A stretch of DNA of 64,000 nt from Caballeronia zhejiangensis (GTDB taxonomy: Bacteria; Pseudomonadota; Gammaproteobacteria; Burkholderiales; Burkholderiaceae), in contig NZ_JFHD01000006.1 of NCBI RefSeq assembly GCF_000698575.1, positions 62,001-126,000 on the forward strand, written 5' to 3'. Both the position numbers and the translations under genes were made by a program. Positions 1-8,692 of this stretch are shown piece after piece. The first letter of the stretch is position 1. Every line of letters begins with the position of its first letter. Below the pieces are notes generated by a model. The model searched no databases, was not told where the DNA came from, and worked only from the letters and a program-made list of their open reading frames with translations.

Positions 1-180
1 CCGGCTGCTGCGGTCAAGACGGCGTTGAACCCGGCAGCGGCATGGCCGTTCCCGACGGGCAGCCGTCCGTAAGCTCTCGCAGTACGCAGCACCCAGGCAC
101 AGTGCGCTGTGCCCTTAGTCCGGGTATGCCTACCCGGCCTGAACCCGTCGTCGGGGAGACCTGGCGGCGGGTTTTTCGCT
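1..180 (+). ncRNA. Structured RNA or leader of unrecognised family, cut by the window edge
   Basis: Four stem-loops stand in a row on the plus strand: a bulged stem at about 3-45, a perfect 7-bp hairpin GGCACAG/CTGTGCC near 101-118, a perfect 7-bp hairpin CCGGGTA/TACCCGG near 121-138, and a last stem AACCCGTC/GGCGGGTT at about 143-175 followed by a T-run, which looks like an intrinsic terminator. No convincing protein is encoded: the 74-codon frame at 42-266 shows no domain and runs through the hairpins. This density of stems ending in a terminator suggests the 3' part of a non-coding RNA. The 6S RNA family was considered because of the GC-rich closing stem, but I cannot match it with certainty. 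The 5' end lies outside the window. Confidence 0.35.
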
Positions 181-216
181 TCGGCCAACGAATTTCATCG
201 CTTGCTCGGGGCGCCG

Positions 217-253
217 AAAAAGAAAAAGCGCATGCGTCTTTCGATACATGCGC
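217..253 (-). terminator. Intrinsic terminator for the minus-strand lipoprotein gene
   Basis: The arms GCGCATG (228-234) and CATGCGC (247-253) pair perfectly. Read on the minus strand they are followed by a T-rich tract (the A-run at 217-227 on the plus strand). It lies 45 bases past the lipoprotein stop at 298 and would end that transcript. Confidence 0.6.
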
Positions 254-297
254 ATTCTTAGGATGACGCGGCGCTATTCGTCCGCTGAATGCCCTCG

Positions 298-777
298 TCA
301 GTGAGTGACGCGCGTAACGCCGCCGCTCGACAACAGACGCACCCGCTCGCCCGCCTGGAAGACTTCGCCGTTCGCGGTCTGCGTGATCGCGCGCAGGTCG
401 CCGTTATCGAGGCGCACGGTGATCTCGAGACCGTTCTTCATCGCGACGTTATTCTCGACCGCGTTGCCCGCGACGGCGCCAGCCAGCCCGCCGATGATGC
501 CCGCGATGATCGAACCGTTGCCGCCGCCGATCGCACTCGCCGCCGCGACGCCGCCGAGCGCGCCGCCGCCGATCGTGCCGAGGCCCGTAGGCTGGCCGTT
601 GTTCGAGCTGATCTTCACGCCGCGCACGCTTTCGACGGTCGCCATGCGCACCGTTTCCTCACGCTGCGCCTGCGACGCCGTGTAGACGTCCGACGAACTG
701 CTGTTGTAGGCGCAGCCCGTCAGCGCCACCGAGCCGACGAGCGCCATGGCCAGCGCGATACGACTTACCGTTTTCAT
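298..777 (-). CDS. Glycine-zipper outer-membrane lipoprotein
   Basis: A 159-residue lipoprotein of the 17-kDa antigen/SlyB (glycine zipper 2TM) type. Residues 1-21 form a lipoprotein signal peptide with lipobox LTGC, so Cys22 would be lipidated. A glycine/alanine-rich zipper at about 70-115 (GGGALGGVAAASAIGGGNG and the following GIIGGLAGAVAGNA) is the family hallmark and is thought to span or pack against the outer membrane. The C-terminal 45 residues form a small soluble domain. I start at ATG 777, not at the longer in-frame codon at 984, because 777 gives an intact signal peptide with a Shine-Dalgarno-like GGAGTGAAGG just before it. The PfkB kinase gene ends 18 bases upstream, so co-transcription is possible. 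The precise function of these proteins is unknown; envelope stability is the usual inference. Confidence 0.85.
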   Translation of the reverse strand: MKTVSRIALAMALVGSVALTGCAYNSSSSDVYTASQAQREETVRMATVESVRGVKISSNNGQPTGLGTIGGGALGGVAAASAIGGGNGSIIAGIIGGLAGAVAGNAVENNVAMKNGLEITVRLDNGDLRAITQTANGEVFQAGERVRLLSSGGVTRVTH

Positions 778-794
778 TCCTTCACTCCAATCAT

Positions 795-1733
795 TCAGAA
801 CAGGCTGCTTCCGAAGGCCTGCTTGAAACGCTCTTCGATTTCGGCGCGCGTCGGCGCGTAGGTTTGCGGCCCCTGATGTTCGATTTTCAGCGAACCCATC
901 AGACTCGCGAGACGACCCGTTTTCTCCCAGCCAAGCTTGTTTTCGATGCCGTACAGGAGCCCGCCGCGGAATGCGTCGCCGCAACCTGTCGGATCGACCA
1001 CCTGACGCGCCGCGACGACCGGAATCTCGGCGACGCCATCTTCATGATAGATCTGCGCGCCGTGTTCGCCACGCGTGACGACGAGGGCATCGACCCGGCT
1101 CTTGATGTCTTCGATCGACCAGCCGGTCTTGTTGCTCAGCAGCTTGGCTTCGTAATCGTTGACCGCCACGTAGGTGGCGAGTTCAATCATGCGACAAAGT
1201 TCCACGCCGTCCAGAATCGGCAATCCCTGGCCCGGGTCGAACACGAACGGCACGCCCGCGCGCGCCAGCCCTTCGGCGTGCTCGCGCATGCCTTGAGCGC
1301 CGTCCGGTGCGACGATGCCGAGCGAGATGCCCTGCGCTTCGTCGGCGCGGTTCAGATGCGATTCCATCATCGCGCCGGGGTGGAACGCGGTGATCTGGTT
1401 GTTCGCGAGATCGGTCGTGATGAAGCATTGCGCCGAGTGCTGATCGGCCAGCACGCGCACGTATTCCTTTGACAAACCGAGCGCGTCGAGCCGGTCGATG
1501 TAGAGCTGCGCATCCGCCGCGCCGAGCGTCGCCATGATCTTCGGATCGCCGCCGAGCAGCTTCAGCGCATACGCGATGTTGCCCGCGCAGCCGCCGAAGT
1601 TGCGCCGCATCGTCGGCACCAGGAAGCTGATGTTCAGCATGTGCACCTGATCCGGCAGGATGTGGTCGCCGAAGCGCCCCTGGAAAGTCATGATGTTGTC
1701 GTAGGCGAGCGAGCCGCAAATGAGCGTAGCCAA
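795..1733 (-). CDS. PfkB-family carbohydrate/nucleoside kinase
   Basis: A 312-residue member of the ribokinase/PfkB superfamily, related to bacterial adenosine-kinase-like proteins. The N-terminus MATLICGSLAYDNI is typical of the first strand. The anion-hole/ATP motif DPTGCGD lies at residues 247-253, with Asp253 as the predicted catalytic base, and the GG pair in RRNFGGCAGNIAYAL matches PfkB signature 1. The substrate cannot be read from sequence; a nucleoside or sugar is likely. The start codon is TTG at 1733, supported by AAAGGA about 8 bases upstream. The gene lies between tpx and the lipoprotein gene, all on the same strand. Confidence 0.85.
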   Translation of the reverse strand: MATLICGSLAYDNIMTFQGRFGDHILPDQVHMLNISFLVPTMRRNFGGCAGNIAYALKLLGGDPKIMATLGAADAQLYIDRLDALGLSKEYVRVLADQHSAQCFITTDLANNQITAFHPGAMMESHLNRADEAQGISLGIVAPDGAQGMREHAEGLARAGVPFVFDPGQGLPILDGVELCRMIELATYVAVNDYEAKLLSNKTGWSIEDIKSRVDALVVTRGEHGAQIYHEDGVAEIPVVAARQVVDPTGCGDAFRGGLLYGIENKLGWEKTGRLASLMGSLKIEHQGPQTYAPTRAEIEERFKQAFGSSLF

Positions 1734-1850
1734 GGCGAACGTCCTTTATAGATAGGGGCCGAGGTGAAAAATCCGCATACGGCGCGCGGCGAGCGCTTCA
1801 CCGTGCCTCGTATGCGCGGACCGCTCCGGTCGGAAGCGGTCCGGCGAGAT

Positions 1851-2351
1851 TTACTTCAGCGCGGCGAGCGCTGCGTCGTAGTTCGGCTCATTCTTGATCT
1901 CGGGCACGAGCTCCGAATGCAGCACCTTGTTGTTCTCGTCGAGCACGACCACGGCGCGCGCCGTCAGACCCTTGAGCGGGCCGCTCGTCACGTCGACGCC
2001 GTAAGCCTGCGCGAATTCGTGGCCGCGGAACGTCGATGCCGTCACGACATTGGCGATACCTTCGGTCGTGCAGAAGCGCTTCGCGGCGAACGGCAGATCG
2101 CCCGAAACCACGACCACGACCGTGTTGTTCAGACCGGCGGCCGCTTCATTGAATTTGCGCGTCGAGGTGGCGCAGGTCGGCGTGTCGAGACTCGGCACGA
2201 TGTTCAGTACCTTGCGCTTGCCCGCGAAGTTCGCGAGCTTGACGTCGCCGAGATCGGCGCCGACGAGTGTGAATTCGGACGCCTGCTGGCCCGGGCCCGG
2301 GAACTTGCCGCTGACGTCGATAGGGTTGCCGCCGAGGGTAACTTGACTCAT
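1851..2351 (-). CDS. tpx: Thiol peroxidase (peroxiredoxin, Tpx type)
   Basis: A 166-residue atypical 2-Cys peroxiredoxin that reduces hydrogen and alkyl peroxides using thioredoxin. The peroxidatic cysteine is Cys60 in [15 protein letters not shown] and the resolving cysteine is Cys94 in KRFCTTEG, both at the positions expected for Tpx. The length is normal. I use ATG 2351 ([10 protein letters not shown]), preceded by a plausible ribosome site; the frame is open further upstream to 2507, but that part has no family similarity. It is cytoplasmic or periplasm-facing only by analogy; no signal peptide is seen. Confidence 0.95.
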   Translation of the reverse strand: MSQVTLGGNPIDVSGKFPGPGQQASEFTLVGADLGDVKLANFAGKRKVLNIVPSLDTPTCATSTRKFNEAAAGLNNTVVVVVSGDLPFAAKRFCTTEGIANVVTASTFRGHEFAQAYGVDVTSGPLKGLTARAVVVLDENNKVLHSELVPEIKNEPNYDAALAALK

Positions 2352-2469
2352 GTTGCGCTCCAGAGAATTGTCAGATGCTGACGGGAAAATCGCGCGTGCA
2401 GGCGCCGTGAGGAGCATGACGCGCGTCGTGTGGAACCGGGGCAGGCGGCGTTCGCGCGCCTGCCCGACA

Positions 2470-3783
2470 TCACGGGTAAAAGACCTGAACCCGGTAATTG
2501 GCGGCAACCGCGTCGCCCGTATCCAGCCGGACGATCACCGGTTGCGCGCTTTGCGGCGCGAGGCCGACGGCGAATATCGTACCCGGTCGCGCGTAATCCT
2601 GCGGCCAGAGCACGCGCCGGATCGCGACGTTGTTCTTGTCGTCGAGCAGCGTGAGTTCGAGCGCCGGATACGCCAGCGCGACGTCCATCCGGTTGCGCAG
2701 CGACAATTTCAGTTCGAGCTTGTGTGGGCCGTCCACCTGACGCAGCCCCGAACTCTCGATCTGCAATCCGTCGATGTCGCGCGGCGGCGAGATCGTGCAG
2801 CCGATCTGATCGCAGACGTTCGAATAGAGCGCGTGCGAGCCGGGCACGTAGACCATCAACGTTTCGCGTTGCCACCATGCGAGCTGCACGAGCAACAGCA
2901 ACGCCAGCAGCACGGCGACGATGACACCCACGACACGTCCCGCCTTCCCGGCTCCGCCGCGGCCACGCACCGGCGCGCGCGTTTCCCGCGACTCGCGAAT
3001 CACGGGAAACGCCTCGTTCGCGCTGACGCGCCGAGCAGGAGCGGGCGGCTTCTTGGCGCCGAAACCGGGCTCCGCGTCGTCGCGCCATGCGGGTACGGCC
3101 GGTTCCGCGGCGGCGCGCGCGGGCGGCGCGTCCGGCTGATGAACCGGACCGATGAACGGCTCGGCGCGATCGTCGACAGCATTGGCGAGCGGCGCGACGG
3201 GCGGTTCGCCGAGCGGCGTATCGTCGGCTTGCTCGGAGTTCGCGGCATCGGGATGTGGCACGCCGACGCGAATGTACTGCTTCAGGCGGGCGGGTTCCGA
3301 AGGCAACGCGGACGGCTCGTTCGCGGCATCGGCTTGATCGGGTTCGCTGCGCGGCGGCGCGGTGCGTGTCTGGCTCGACGCGCTCGACGATGCAGGAGCG
3401 TTCGCATAGACGGTGCCTTCGCTGTCGGCATCGGGATGCTTGATGGAACTCGGCGCGCCGAGATCGAGGTTGCGCGGCGCGAACGGGCGCGGCTTGAGCG
3501 GCGCATCGGGCGGCGCGGTCACATGCGCGGGTGCATCGGCGGCGGCAGCGTGGCCTGCGCCCGAGCTTGTCGCGGGACCGACGGCGGCATCATCGTCGAT
3601 GATCGCGGCATGCTGAGCGACGCCTGCCGCGGCCGGCTCGTCCGGAAGCTCGAAGCGATGATGCGCGGCATCGAAAACTTCCTGACAGTGTCCGCAGCGC
3701 ACGCGGCCGTCATGCGGCGCGAGCAGATGCGGGTCCAGCTTGAATACGGTTTCGCAGTGGGGGCAGCGGGTTGCCAGCGCCAT
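2470..3783 (-). CDS. Zinc-ribbon plus DUF3426 membrane protein
   Basis: A 437-residue protein with three parts. An N-terminal MJ0042-type zinc ribbon (Cys7, Cys10, Cys30, Cys33) is followed by a long low-complexity Ala/Pro/acidic linker (about 45-275), one hydrophobic membrane segment (about 280-303, [21 protein letters not shown]) and a C-terminal DUF3426 domain ending in YRVQVFYP. It is expected to be an inner-membrane protein with the zinc ribbon in the cytoplasm and DUF3426 in the periplasm. It sits directly downstream of prmA, an arrangement common in beta-proteobacteria. The function is unknown; a regulatory or envelope role is only inferred. The linker carries no further recognisable domain. 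Confidence 0.85.
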   Translation of the reverse strand: MALATRCPHCETVFKLDPHLLAPHDGRVRCGHCQEVFDAAHHRFELPDEPAAAGVAQHAAIIDDDAAVGPATSSGAGHAAAADAPAHVTAPPDAPLKPRPFAPRNLDLGAPSSIKHPDADSEGTVYANAPASSSASSQTRTAPPRSEPDQADAANEPSALPSEPARLKQYIRVGVPHPDAANSEQADDTPLGEPPVAPLANAVDDRAEPFIGPVHQPDAPPARAAAEPAVPAWRDDAEPGFGAKKPPAPARRVSANEAFPVIRESRETRAPVRGRGGAGKAGRVVGVIVAVLLALLLLVQLAWWQRETLMVYVPGSHALYSNVCDQIGCTISPPRDIDGLQIESSGLRQVDGPHKLELKLSLRNRMDVALAYPALELTLLDDKNNVAIRRVLWPQDYARPGTIFAVGLAPQSAQPVIVRLDTGDAVAANYRVQVFYP

Positions 3784-3833
3784 ATAAGAAGTGCCGTTGG
3801 CCTGACGGCCTGATCGTGGAGGATGGCGCTATT

Positions 3834-4736
3834 CTAAAGGCTTTCGCGCCGCGTTCCCGCGAGGCATACCCAGCCTTCGTGCTCGCGCCAAACGCCGATG
3901 TCGATCCACTTCGCATAGACCGCCGCGACCTCGTCGGCCTGGCGCGCGAGCACGCCCGACAGCGCGATTCTGCCGCCCGGCTTTACCTTCGCGGCGAGCA
4001 TCGACGCCATCAGCTTGAGCGGATTCGAGAGGATGTTCGCGACGACGATATCGAACTCGCCGGCGGGGCACGCATCGGGCAGGCCGTAGCTCACGTCCGC
4101 GCGATTGCGCTCGCTGTTCTGACGCGCCGACTCGACCGCTTGCGGATCGATGTCGATGCCGACGACCGGATCGGCTCCGCACTTCTTCGCGAGAATCGCG
4201 AGGATGCCGGAGCCGCAGCCGTAATCGAGCAGCGATTGTCCCGGCTTTACCGACTGCTCCAGCCATTCCATGCAAAGCCGCGTGGTCGGATGGCTGCCGG
4301 TGCCGAACGCGAGGCCCGGATCGAGTTCGAGCACGAGCGCGTTCGGATCGGGCGCGTCGTGCCACGAAGGCACGACCCAGATGCGCTCGCCGATGGCGAT
4401 CGGATCGAACTGCGCCTGCGTGAGACGCACCCAGTCCTGCTCCTCGACCTCGCGCACCGTGAACTGCGGGGTTGCCGCGAGGCCGATCTCGTTCGCGGCC
4501 GCGGCGAGCAGCACGTCGGGATCTGCGTCCTCGGCGAGCAGCGCGACGACGCGCGAACGGTTCCACGCACTCTTTTCAGGCACGAGACCCGGCTCGCCGA
4601 AGAGCGGCTGTTCGTCGGGCGTGTCGGCGTCGGCGTCTTCGACGGACACCGACAGCGCGCCGACTTCAAGCAGCGCATCCGACAGCGCTTCCGCGTGCTC
4701 GCGATCCAGCTCGGCGATCAGTTCCCGGTAACTCAT
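3834..4736 (-). CDS. prmA: Ribosomal protein L11 methyltransferase
   Basis: A 300-residue SAM-dependent methyltransferase that trimethylates ribosomal protein L11. The N-terminal substrate-binding domain ([24 protein letters not shown]) is followed by a Rossmann methyltransferase domain with SAM motif [13 protein letters not shown] near residue 170, the acidic strand end [10 protein letters not shown] and the catalytic-loop motif VANILSNPL. Length and architecture match PrmA. ATG 4736 is chosen over the in-frame codon at 4832 because family homology starts there. It follows accC by only 25 bases on the same strand and is probably co-transcribed with accBC. Confidence 0.95.
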   Translation of the reverse strand: MSYRELIAELDREHAEALSDALLEVGALSVSVEDADADTPDEQPLFGEPGLVPEKSAWNRSRVVALLAEDADPDVLLAAAANEIGLAATPQFTVREVEEQDWVRLTQAQFDPIAIGERIWVVPSWHDAPDPNALVLELDPGLAFGTGSHPTTRLCMEWLEQSVKPGQSLLDYGCGSGILAILAKKCGADPVVGIDIDPQAVESARQNSERNRADVSYGLPDACPAGEFDIVVANILSNPLKLMASMLAAKVKPGGRIALSGVLARQADEVAAVYAKWIDIGVWREHEGWVCLAGTRRESL

Positions 4737-4761
4737 GCTATCTCTCTGAATAAGGCGTGCT

Positions 4762-6129
4762 TCAGGACTCTTCGGCGACGGCGGCCTGGCGCGCGGCCAG
4801 CTTGTTCTCGAGATAGTGAATGCTCGTGCCACCTTCGACGAACTTCGCGTCGATCATCATTTCGCGATGCAGCGGGATGTTCGTCGAAATGCCTTCGACG
4901 ACCATTTCCGACAGCGCGATACGCATGCGGTTGATCGCCTGCTCGCGCGTCGCGCCGAACGCGATCAGCTTGCCGATCATCGAATCGTAGTTCGGCGGAA
5001 CGAAGTAGTTCGCATACGCGTGGGAATCGACGCGAATGCCCGGGCCGCCCGGCGTATGCCACGACGTGATGCGTCCCGGCGACGGCGTGAACTTGAACGG
5101 ATCTTCCGCGTTGATGCGGCACTCGATCGCGTGGCCGCGGAACTGGATGTCCTTCTGGCGGATCGAGAGCTTTTCGCCCGCGGCGATGCGGATCTGCTCC
5201 TGCACGATATCGACGCCCGTGATGAGTTCCGTCACCGGATGCTCGACCTGCACGCGCGTGTTCATTTCGATGAAGTAGAACTCGCCGTTCTCGTACAGGA
5301 ACTCGAACGTGCCCGCGCCGAGATAGCCCATCTTCTTGCACGCGTCGGCGCAACGGTCGCCGATGCGCTCGATCAGCCGCCGCGCAATGCCCGGCGCCGG
5401 CGCTTCCTCGATCACCTTCTGGTGACGGCGCTGCATCGAGCAGTCGCGCTCGCCGAGCCAGATCGCGTTACGGAACGAGTCCGACAACACCTGAATCTCG
5501 ATGTGGCGCGGGTTCTCGAGAAACTTCTCCATGTACACCTGCGGGTTGCCGAAGGCGCGGCCCGCTTCTTCGCGCGTCATGTTGACGGCGTTCACGAGCG
5601 CCGCTTCGGTGTGCACCACGCGCATGCCGCGCCCGCCGCCGCCGCCCGCCGCCTTGATGATGACGGGGTAGCCGATTGCGCGCGCAATCTTCACGATCTC
5701 GCGCGGATCGTCCGGCAATGCGCCTTCAGAGCCCGGTACGCACGGCACGCCGGTCTTGATCATCGTCTGCTTGGCGGTGACCTTGTCGCCCATCAGGCGG
5801 ATGGTCTCGGGACGCGGCCCGATGAACGTGAAGCCCGATTGCTCGACGCGCTCGGCGAAGTCGGCGTTTTCGGAGAGAAAGCCGTAGCCGGGATGGATGG
5901 CTTCGGCGTCGGTGACTTCGGCCGCACTGATGAGCGCCGGCATGTTCAGGTACGAGAGATTCGAAGGCGCCGGTCCGATGCATACGGCTTCGTCGGCCAG
6001 CTTGACGTACTTCGCTTCCTTGTCGGCTTCGGAATAGACGACGACTGTCTTGACGCCCAGCTCGCGGCACGCGCGCTGGATGCGAAGCGCGATTTCGCCG
6101 CGGTTCGCAATGAGAATTTTTTCAAACAT
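4762..6129 (-). CDS. accC: Acetyl-CoA carboxylase, biotin carboxylase subunit
   Basis: A 455-residue biotin carboxylase that carboxylates the biotin on AccB with bicarbonate and ATP, the first half of the first committed step of fatty acid synthesis. The N-terminus [17 protein letters not shown], the ATP-grasp glycine loop [11 protein letters not shown], the [14 protein letters not shown] active-site motif and the C-terminal domain are all present and full length. The start is ATG 6129; no strong ribosome site precedes it, and TTG 6147 or ATG 6144 in frame cannot be excluded. It follows accB in the normal accB-accC order. Confidence 0.97.
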   Translation of the reverse strand: MFEKILIANRGEIALRIQRACRELGVKTVVVYSEADKEAKYVKLADEAVCIGPAPSNLSYLNMPALISAAEVTDAEAIHPGYGFLSENADFAERVEQSGFTFIGPRPETIRLMGDKVTAKQTMIKTGVPCVPGSEGALPDDPREIVKIARAIGYPVIIKAAGGGGGRGMRVVHTEAALVNAVNMTREEAGRAFGNPQVYMEKFLENPRHIEIQVLSDSFRNAIWLGERDCSMQRRHQKVIEEAPAPGIARRLIERIGDRCADACKKMGYLGAGTFEFLYENGEFYFIEMNTRVQVEHPVTELITGVDIVQEQIRIAAGEKLSIRQKDIQFRGHAIECRINAEDPFKFTPSPGRITSWHTPGGPGIRVDSHAYANYFVPPNYDSMIGKLIAFGATREQAINRMRIALSEMVVEGISTNIPLHREMMIDAKFVEGGTSIHYLENKLAARQAAVAEES

Positions 6130-6283
6130 AGTGGGTCGGCTCATCAACGGGCTCGCGCGAGCGGCCCTCGGGGATCCAATCGGCGGCGCGCTTCTCGACG
6201 AATCGATGCCGCATGAAGCGCGCCGGCGCGGCGGGGCCGGGCGGCGGCTGCGAGGCGCATCCGCGGCACGGCCCGGTGCGCCT

Positions 6284-6757
6284 TTAGTCGCCGATCACGA
6301 AGAGCGGCTGGCCGTACTCGACCGCCTGGCCGTTCTCGACGAGGATTTCCTTCACGACGCCGGCCTTGTCCGCTTCGATTTCGTTCAAGAGCTTCATCGC
6401 TTCGATGATGCACAGCGTCTGGCCTTCCTTCACCGTATCGCCGACCTGGATGAACGGATCCGCGCCCGGCGACGGCGCACGGTAGAACGAACCGACCATC
6501 GGCGAGGTCACGATGTGACCTTGCGGCGCGGCGGCCGCGGGCGCAGCGGCTGCCGGCGCGCCGGCTTCGCCTGCACCGCCGAATTGCGGCGCGGCCGGCG
6601 ACTGCACTTGCGGTGCGTACTGCTGCGGCGCCTGCATGTAGACCGGCGCGGCGTTCTTGACGATGCGAACCTTGCCTTCGCCTTCCGTCACTTCCAGCTC
6701 CGAGATGCCGGATTCCGAGACGAGGTCGATCAGCGTTTTCAGTTTACGAAGGTCCAT
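6284..6757 (-). CDS. accB: Biotin carboxyl carrier protein of acetyl-CoA carboxylase
   Basis: A 157-residue biotin carrier. The N-terminal [23 protein letters not shown] is followed by an Ala/Pro/Gln-rich flexible linker (about 45-80) and the biotinyl domain with the biotinylation motif EAMKLLNEI, Lys122 being the modified lysine. AAAGGGG in front of ATG 6757 decides the start. The reading frame stays open another 101 codons upstream (to 7060), but that stretch is arginine-rich and unlike any AccB. The gene is first in the accB-accC-prmA run and is preceded by a long untranslated leader. Confidence 0.97.
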   Translation of the reverse strand: MDLRKLKTLIDLVSESGISELEVTEGEGKVRIVKNAAPVYMQAPQQYAPQVQSPAAPQFGGAGEAGAPAAAAPAAAAPQGHIVTSPMVGSFYRAPSPGADPFIQVGDTVKEGQTLCIIEAMKLLNEIEADKAGVVKEILVENGQAVEYGQPLFVIGD

Positions 6758-7285
6758 CGAAAAATCCCCTTTCAATACTTGGAGACCGGGACTGCCCGGC
6801 ACTTGACTTGATTTGTGGGTGCTCTGACTGCTCAGCCGCGAGTCGGCGCGGCCAGCCGTCCCACGCGCGCGCTCGCGAAAGCGCCCGCGCAAACGACGGC
6901 TGCAGAATCGGTCGGCACGCCGGTAGCGTTCGTGTCGAACGTATCGGCGTGGTCGCTTCGAAGCGCGCGCCCGAACAGCACGCGGATGACGGCTGCGGAT
7001 GCTCCACGCCTTCCGACCGCCGTTTTGCGGAGGTCGGACTTGACGGCGAGGGGGCCACATGGCACCGGCAGAGTTGTCATAGTCGCTTCGGGTTGTGCGG
7101 AATTCGGCGCACTTTAGCGCCGTTTAGAGAATTTTGTCTAGTTTTACTGTGCAGTCCGGCTCGCAACCATGGGACAAATTACCGCCGCGTATTGGGAGTC
7201 GCGTCGAATTTCCAGCAAGATCGGCGTACTGCGTGCTAACTCGCAGCTTACTCGACGCAAGCCACGGCGTACACGCAGCCAATTT
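6758..7285 (-). other. Long accB upstream region without an aroQ gene
   Basis: There are 528 bases between the TlpA stop and the accB start. In many beta-proteobacteria aroQ (type II dehydroquinase) occupies this place; translating the minus strand in three frames shows no AroQ motif such as the N-terminal HGPNLNLLG. The stretch holds a strong hairpin (TCCGACC 7012-7018 with GGTCGGA 7032-7038, extended by an inner CCG/CGG pair), a weak -35/-10-like pair near 7108-7140 (TAGACA, 18 bases, TAAAGT on the minus strand) and an 82-codon frame from 7080 to 6832 with no recognisable domain. A long mRNA leader is the simplest reading. Confidence 0.5.
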
Positions 7286-7825
7286 TTACAGGCTGTCGAG
7301 CGTATGTTTCAGCTCGGCCGGGTCCACTTCGCCCAGTTTCGTGGAGCGGATTGTCCCATTCGCGTCGATCACGACGGTAAATGGCAGGCCGCCCGCATTA
7401 TTGCCGAAGCTACGCGCAAGATCCGCGCCGCCGAAGCCGGTGACGTAGACGGGATAGTCGACCGGCACTTTCTTAAGAAAATCGTTGACGTTCTTCTCGC
7501 TATCGACGCCGAGTCCGATGAACGTTATGCCTTTCTTTTCGTAATCGCGCTGCATCGCGGAGAGCGTCGGCATTTCCTTCACGCACGGTCCGCACCACGA
7601 CGCCCAGAAGTTCACGACGACCGGCTTGCCCTTGAACGCCGCGAGCGGTTGCGACGTGCCGGAAGCGCCCGGCGGCGTCGCCTTCCACAGTTGATCGACG
7701 GCGTTGCCGCTCGGCTGCGTCGCGGCCACGGTATCGCCGCCAGTGAACAGATGGCCCGCGTAGAAGCCGCCGACGGTCGCGGCGACAGCGACCACGAGGG
7801 CCGCCAGAATGCGTGTGCTTTTCAT
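7286..7825 (-). CDS. TlpA-like thiol:disulfide thioredoxin-fold protein
   Basis: A 179-residue membrane-anchored or exported thioredoxin-fold protein. Residues 1-28 form an N-terminal hydrophobic segment ([20 protein letters not shown]). The redox motif WCGPC (Cys78 and Cys81) sits in [12 protein letters not shown] and the cis-proline region is [10 protein letters not shown]. This is the TlpA/ResA group, which reduces periplasmic disulfides, for example in cytochrome c or oxidase assembly; the real partner cannot be told from here. It lies 18 bases downstream of the nucleotidyltransferase-like gene, suggesting one transcript. Confidence 0.9.
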   Translation of the reverse strand: MKSTRILAALVVAVAATVGGFYAGHLFTGGDTVAATQPSGNAVDQLWKATPPGASGTSQPLAAFKGKPVVVNFWASWCGPCVKEMPTLSAMQRDYEKKGITFIGLGVDSEKNVNDFLKKVPVDYPVYVTGFGGADLARSFGNNAGGLPFTVVIDANGTIRSTKLGEVDPAELKHTLDSL

Positions 7826-7843
7826 GAGCGTAGAGAAGAAAGA

Positions 7844-8491
7844 TCAGCCGCTGATCTCGAGCGGCGGGACATCGGGATGATCGAGCAGCGTGCGTACGGC
7901 CGCCGCGTTCGCGCGGGCGAGGCGGCCGCGGTTGTCCGCGCGCACCGCGCCGCGCAGATCGTCGGGACCGTAGAGCGCGATATGCACGCCGACCGGCTCC
8001 TCGTCGCGTGCGCGATGCAGAAAGCTCAGCGTCTCGACATAGCCGCGCCCGGCGAAGTGCCGCGTCTCGGACACGTCGTATTGCACGTTCGCGTTCAGCA
8101 GATAGATCGCGACTTCCTTGGGATTGTCGCAGAAGCATTGCAGATGAATATCGGAGTGCTCGCCTGCGGTGCCGTTGAGCACCGCGCCCGTCAGATATGG
8201 ATCGAAGGGTGTCAGGCGCTCCATCCAGTCGAGCGCGACTTCGCGCATCCGGCGCAGCACGGCTGGCTGGCTGTCGCTCTGGAAAATCGCCTGATACTCG
8301 CGGATTTCCTCTTCGATCTGGTCGTTATCGGGCAGGAACTCGCCGCCGATCTTCGCCTCGCCGACGACCTGCCGCGCAGCCTTGCGCTTGGCGGTGGAGT
8401 AGTCGAGGCCGTCTTCGGCGATCATCCTCGCGGCAGCGATCGCGATTTCCTCGCGCACGCGCTGCGGATCGAAATGTGATTTGCGAACCAT
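7844..8491 (-). CDS. Nucleotidyltransferase-fold protein of unknown role
   Basis: A 215-residue soluble protein, conserved next to mpl in this group as far as I recall and sometimes mislabelled in databases as a Mur ligase, which it is not: there is no ATP P-loop. The segment LTGAVLNGTAGEHSDIHL (101-117) resembles the GS-x(7-9)-D-x-D core of minimal nucleotidyltransferases, with Gly107, Asp114 and His116 where an Asp is usual. The altered second acidic residue makes catalysis uncertain. The N-terminal 75 residues are helical and charged. It is divergent from mpl, with a 201-base gap between them. Confidence 0.6.
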   Translation of the reverse strand: MVRKSHFDPQRVREEIAIAAARMIAEDGLDYSTAKRKAARQVVGEAKIGGEFLPDNDQIEEEIREYQAIFQSDSQPAVLRRMREVALDWMERLTPFDPYLTGAVLNGTAGEHSDIHLQCFCDNPKEVAIYLLNANVQYDVSETRHFAGRGYVETLSFLHRARDEEPVGVHIALYGPDDLRGAVRADNRGRLARANAAAVRTLLDHPDVPPLEISG

Positions 8492-8582
8492 GCCGGAATG
8501 ATACTAGATAAGCTCGAGCGGCCCTTTTGCGGGCCAAGGACGGCAGGCTTGCGCCGGCGAAAAAGCGCTTAGCCTGCTCGGT

Positions 8583-8588
8583 TACAAT
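8583..8588 (+). promoter_or_regulatory. Candidate -10 element for mpl
   Basis: TACAAT stands 105 bases before the mpl start in the divergent gap. The -35 region about 17 bases upstream is poor (GCTTAG-like), so this is a -10 match only. Confidence 0.35.
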
Positions 8589-8692
8589 ATGCGCCTTCAG
8601 GCGCCTTTCTGCACGGGTTTGCCCTCAGGTTCACCGGTACGGCGCCGTTCCTGTTTTCGCATCTCAATCGCCCGCGCGGCGCGACACGGTTT

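Noticed and set aside
42-266. A 74-residue protein on the plus strand
   Set aside because: The frame crosses several strong hairpins and a terminator and has no domain; a structured RNA explains the region better.
6284-7060. AccB with a 101-residue N-terminal extension
   Set aside because: The extra part is arginine-rich without similarity, and a good ribosome site precedes the normal start at 6757.
6832-7080. A small gene of 82 codons upstream of accB
   Set aside because: No ribosome site, no domain, and the frame includes the strong hairpin at 7012-7038; kept only as part of the leader.
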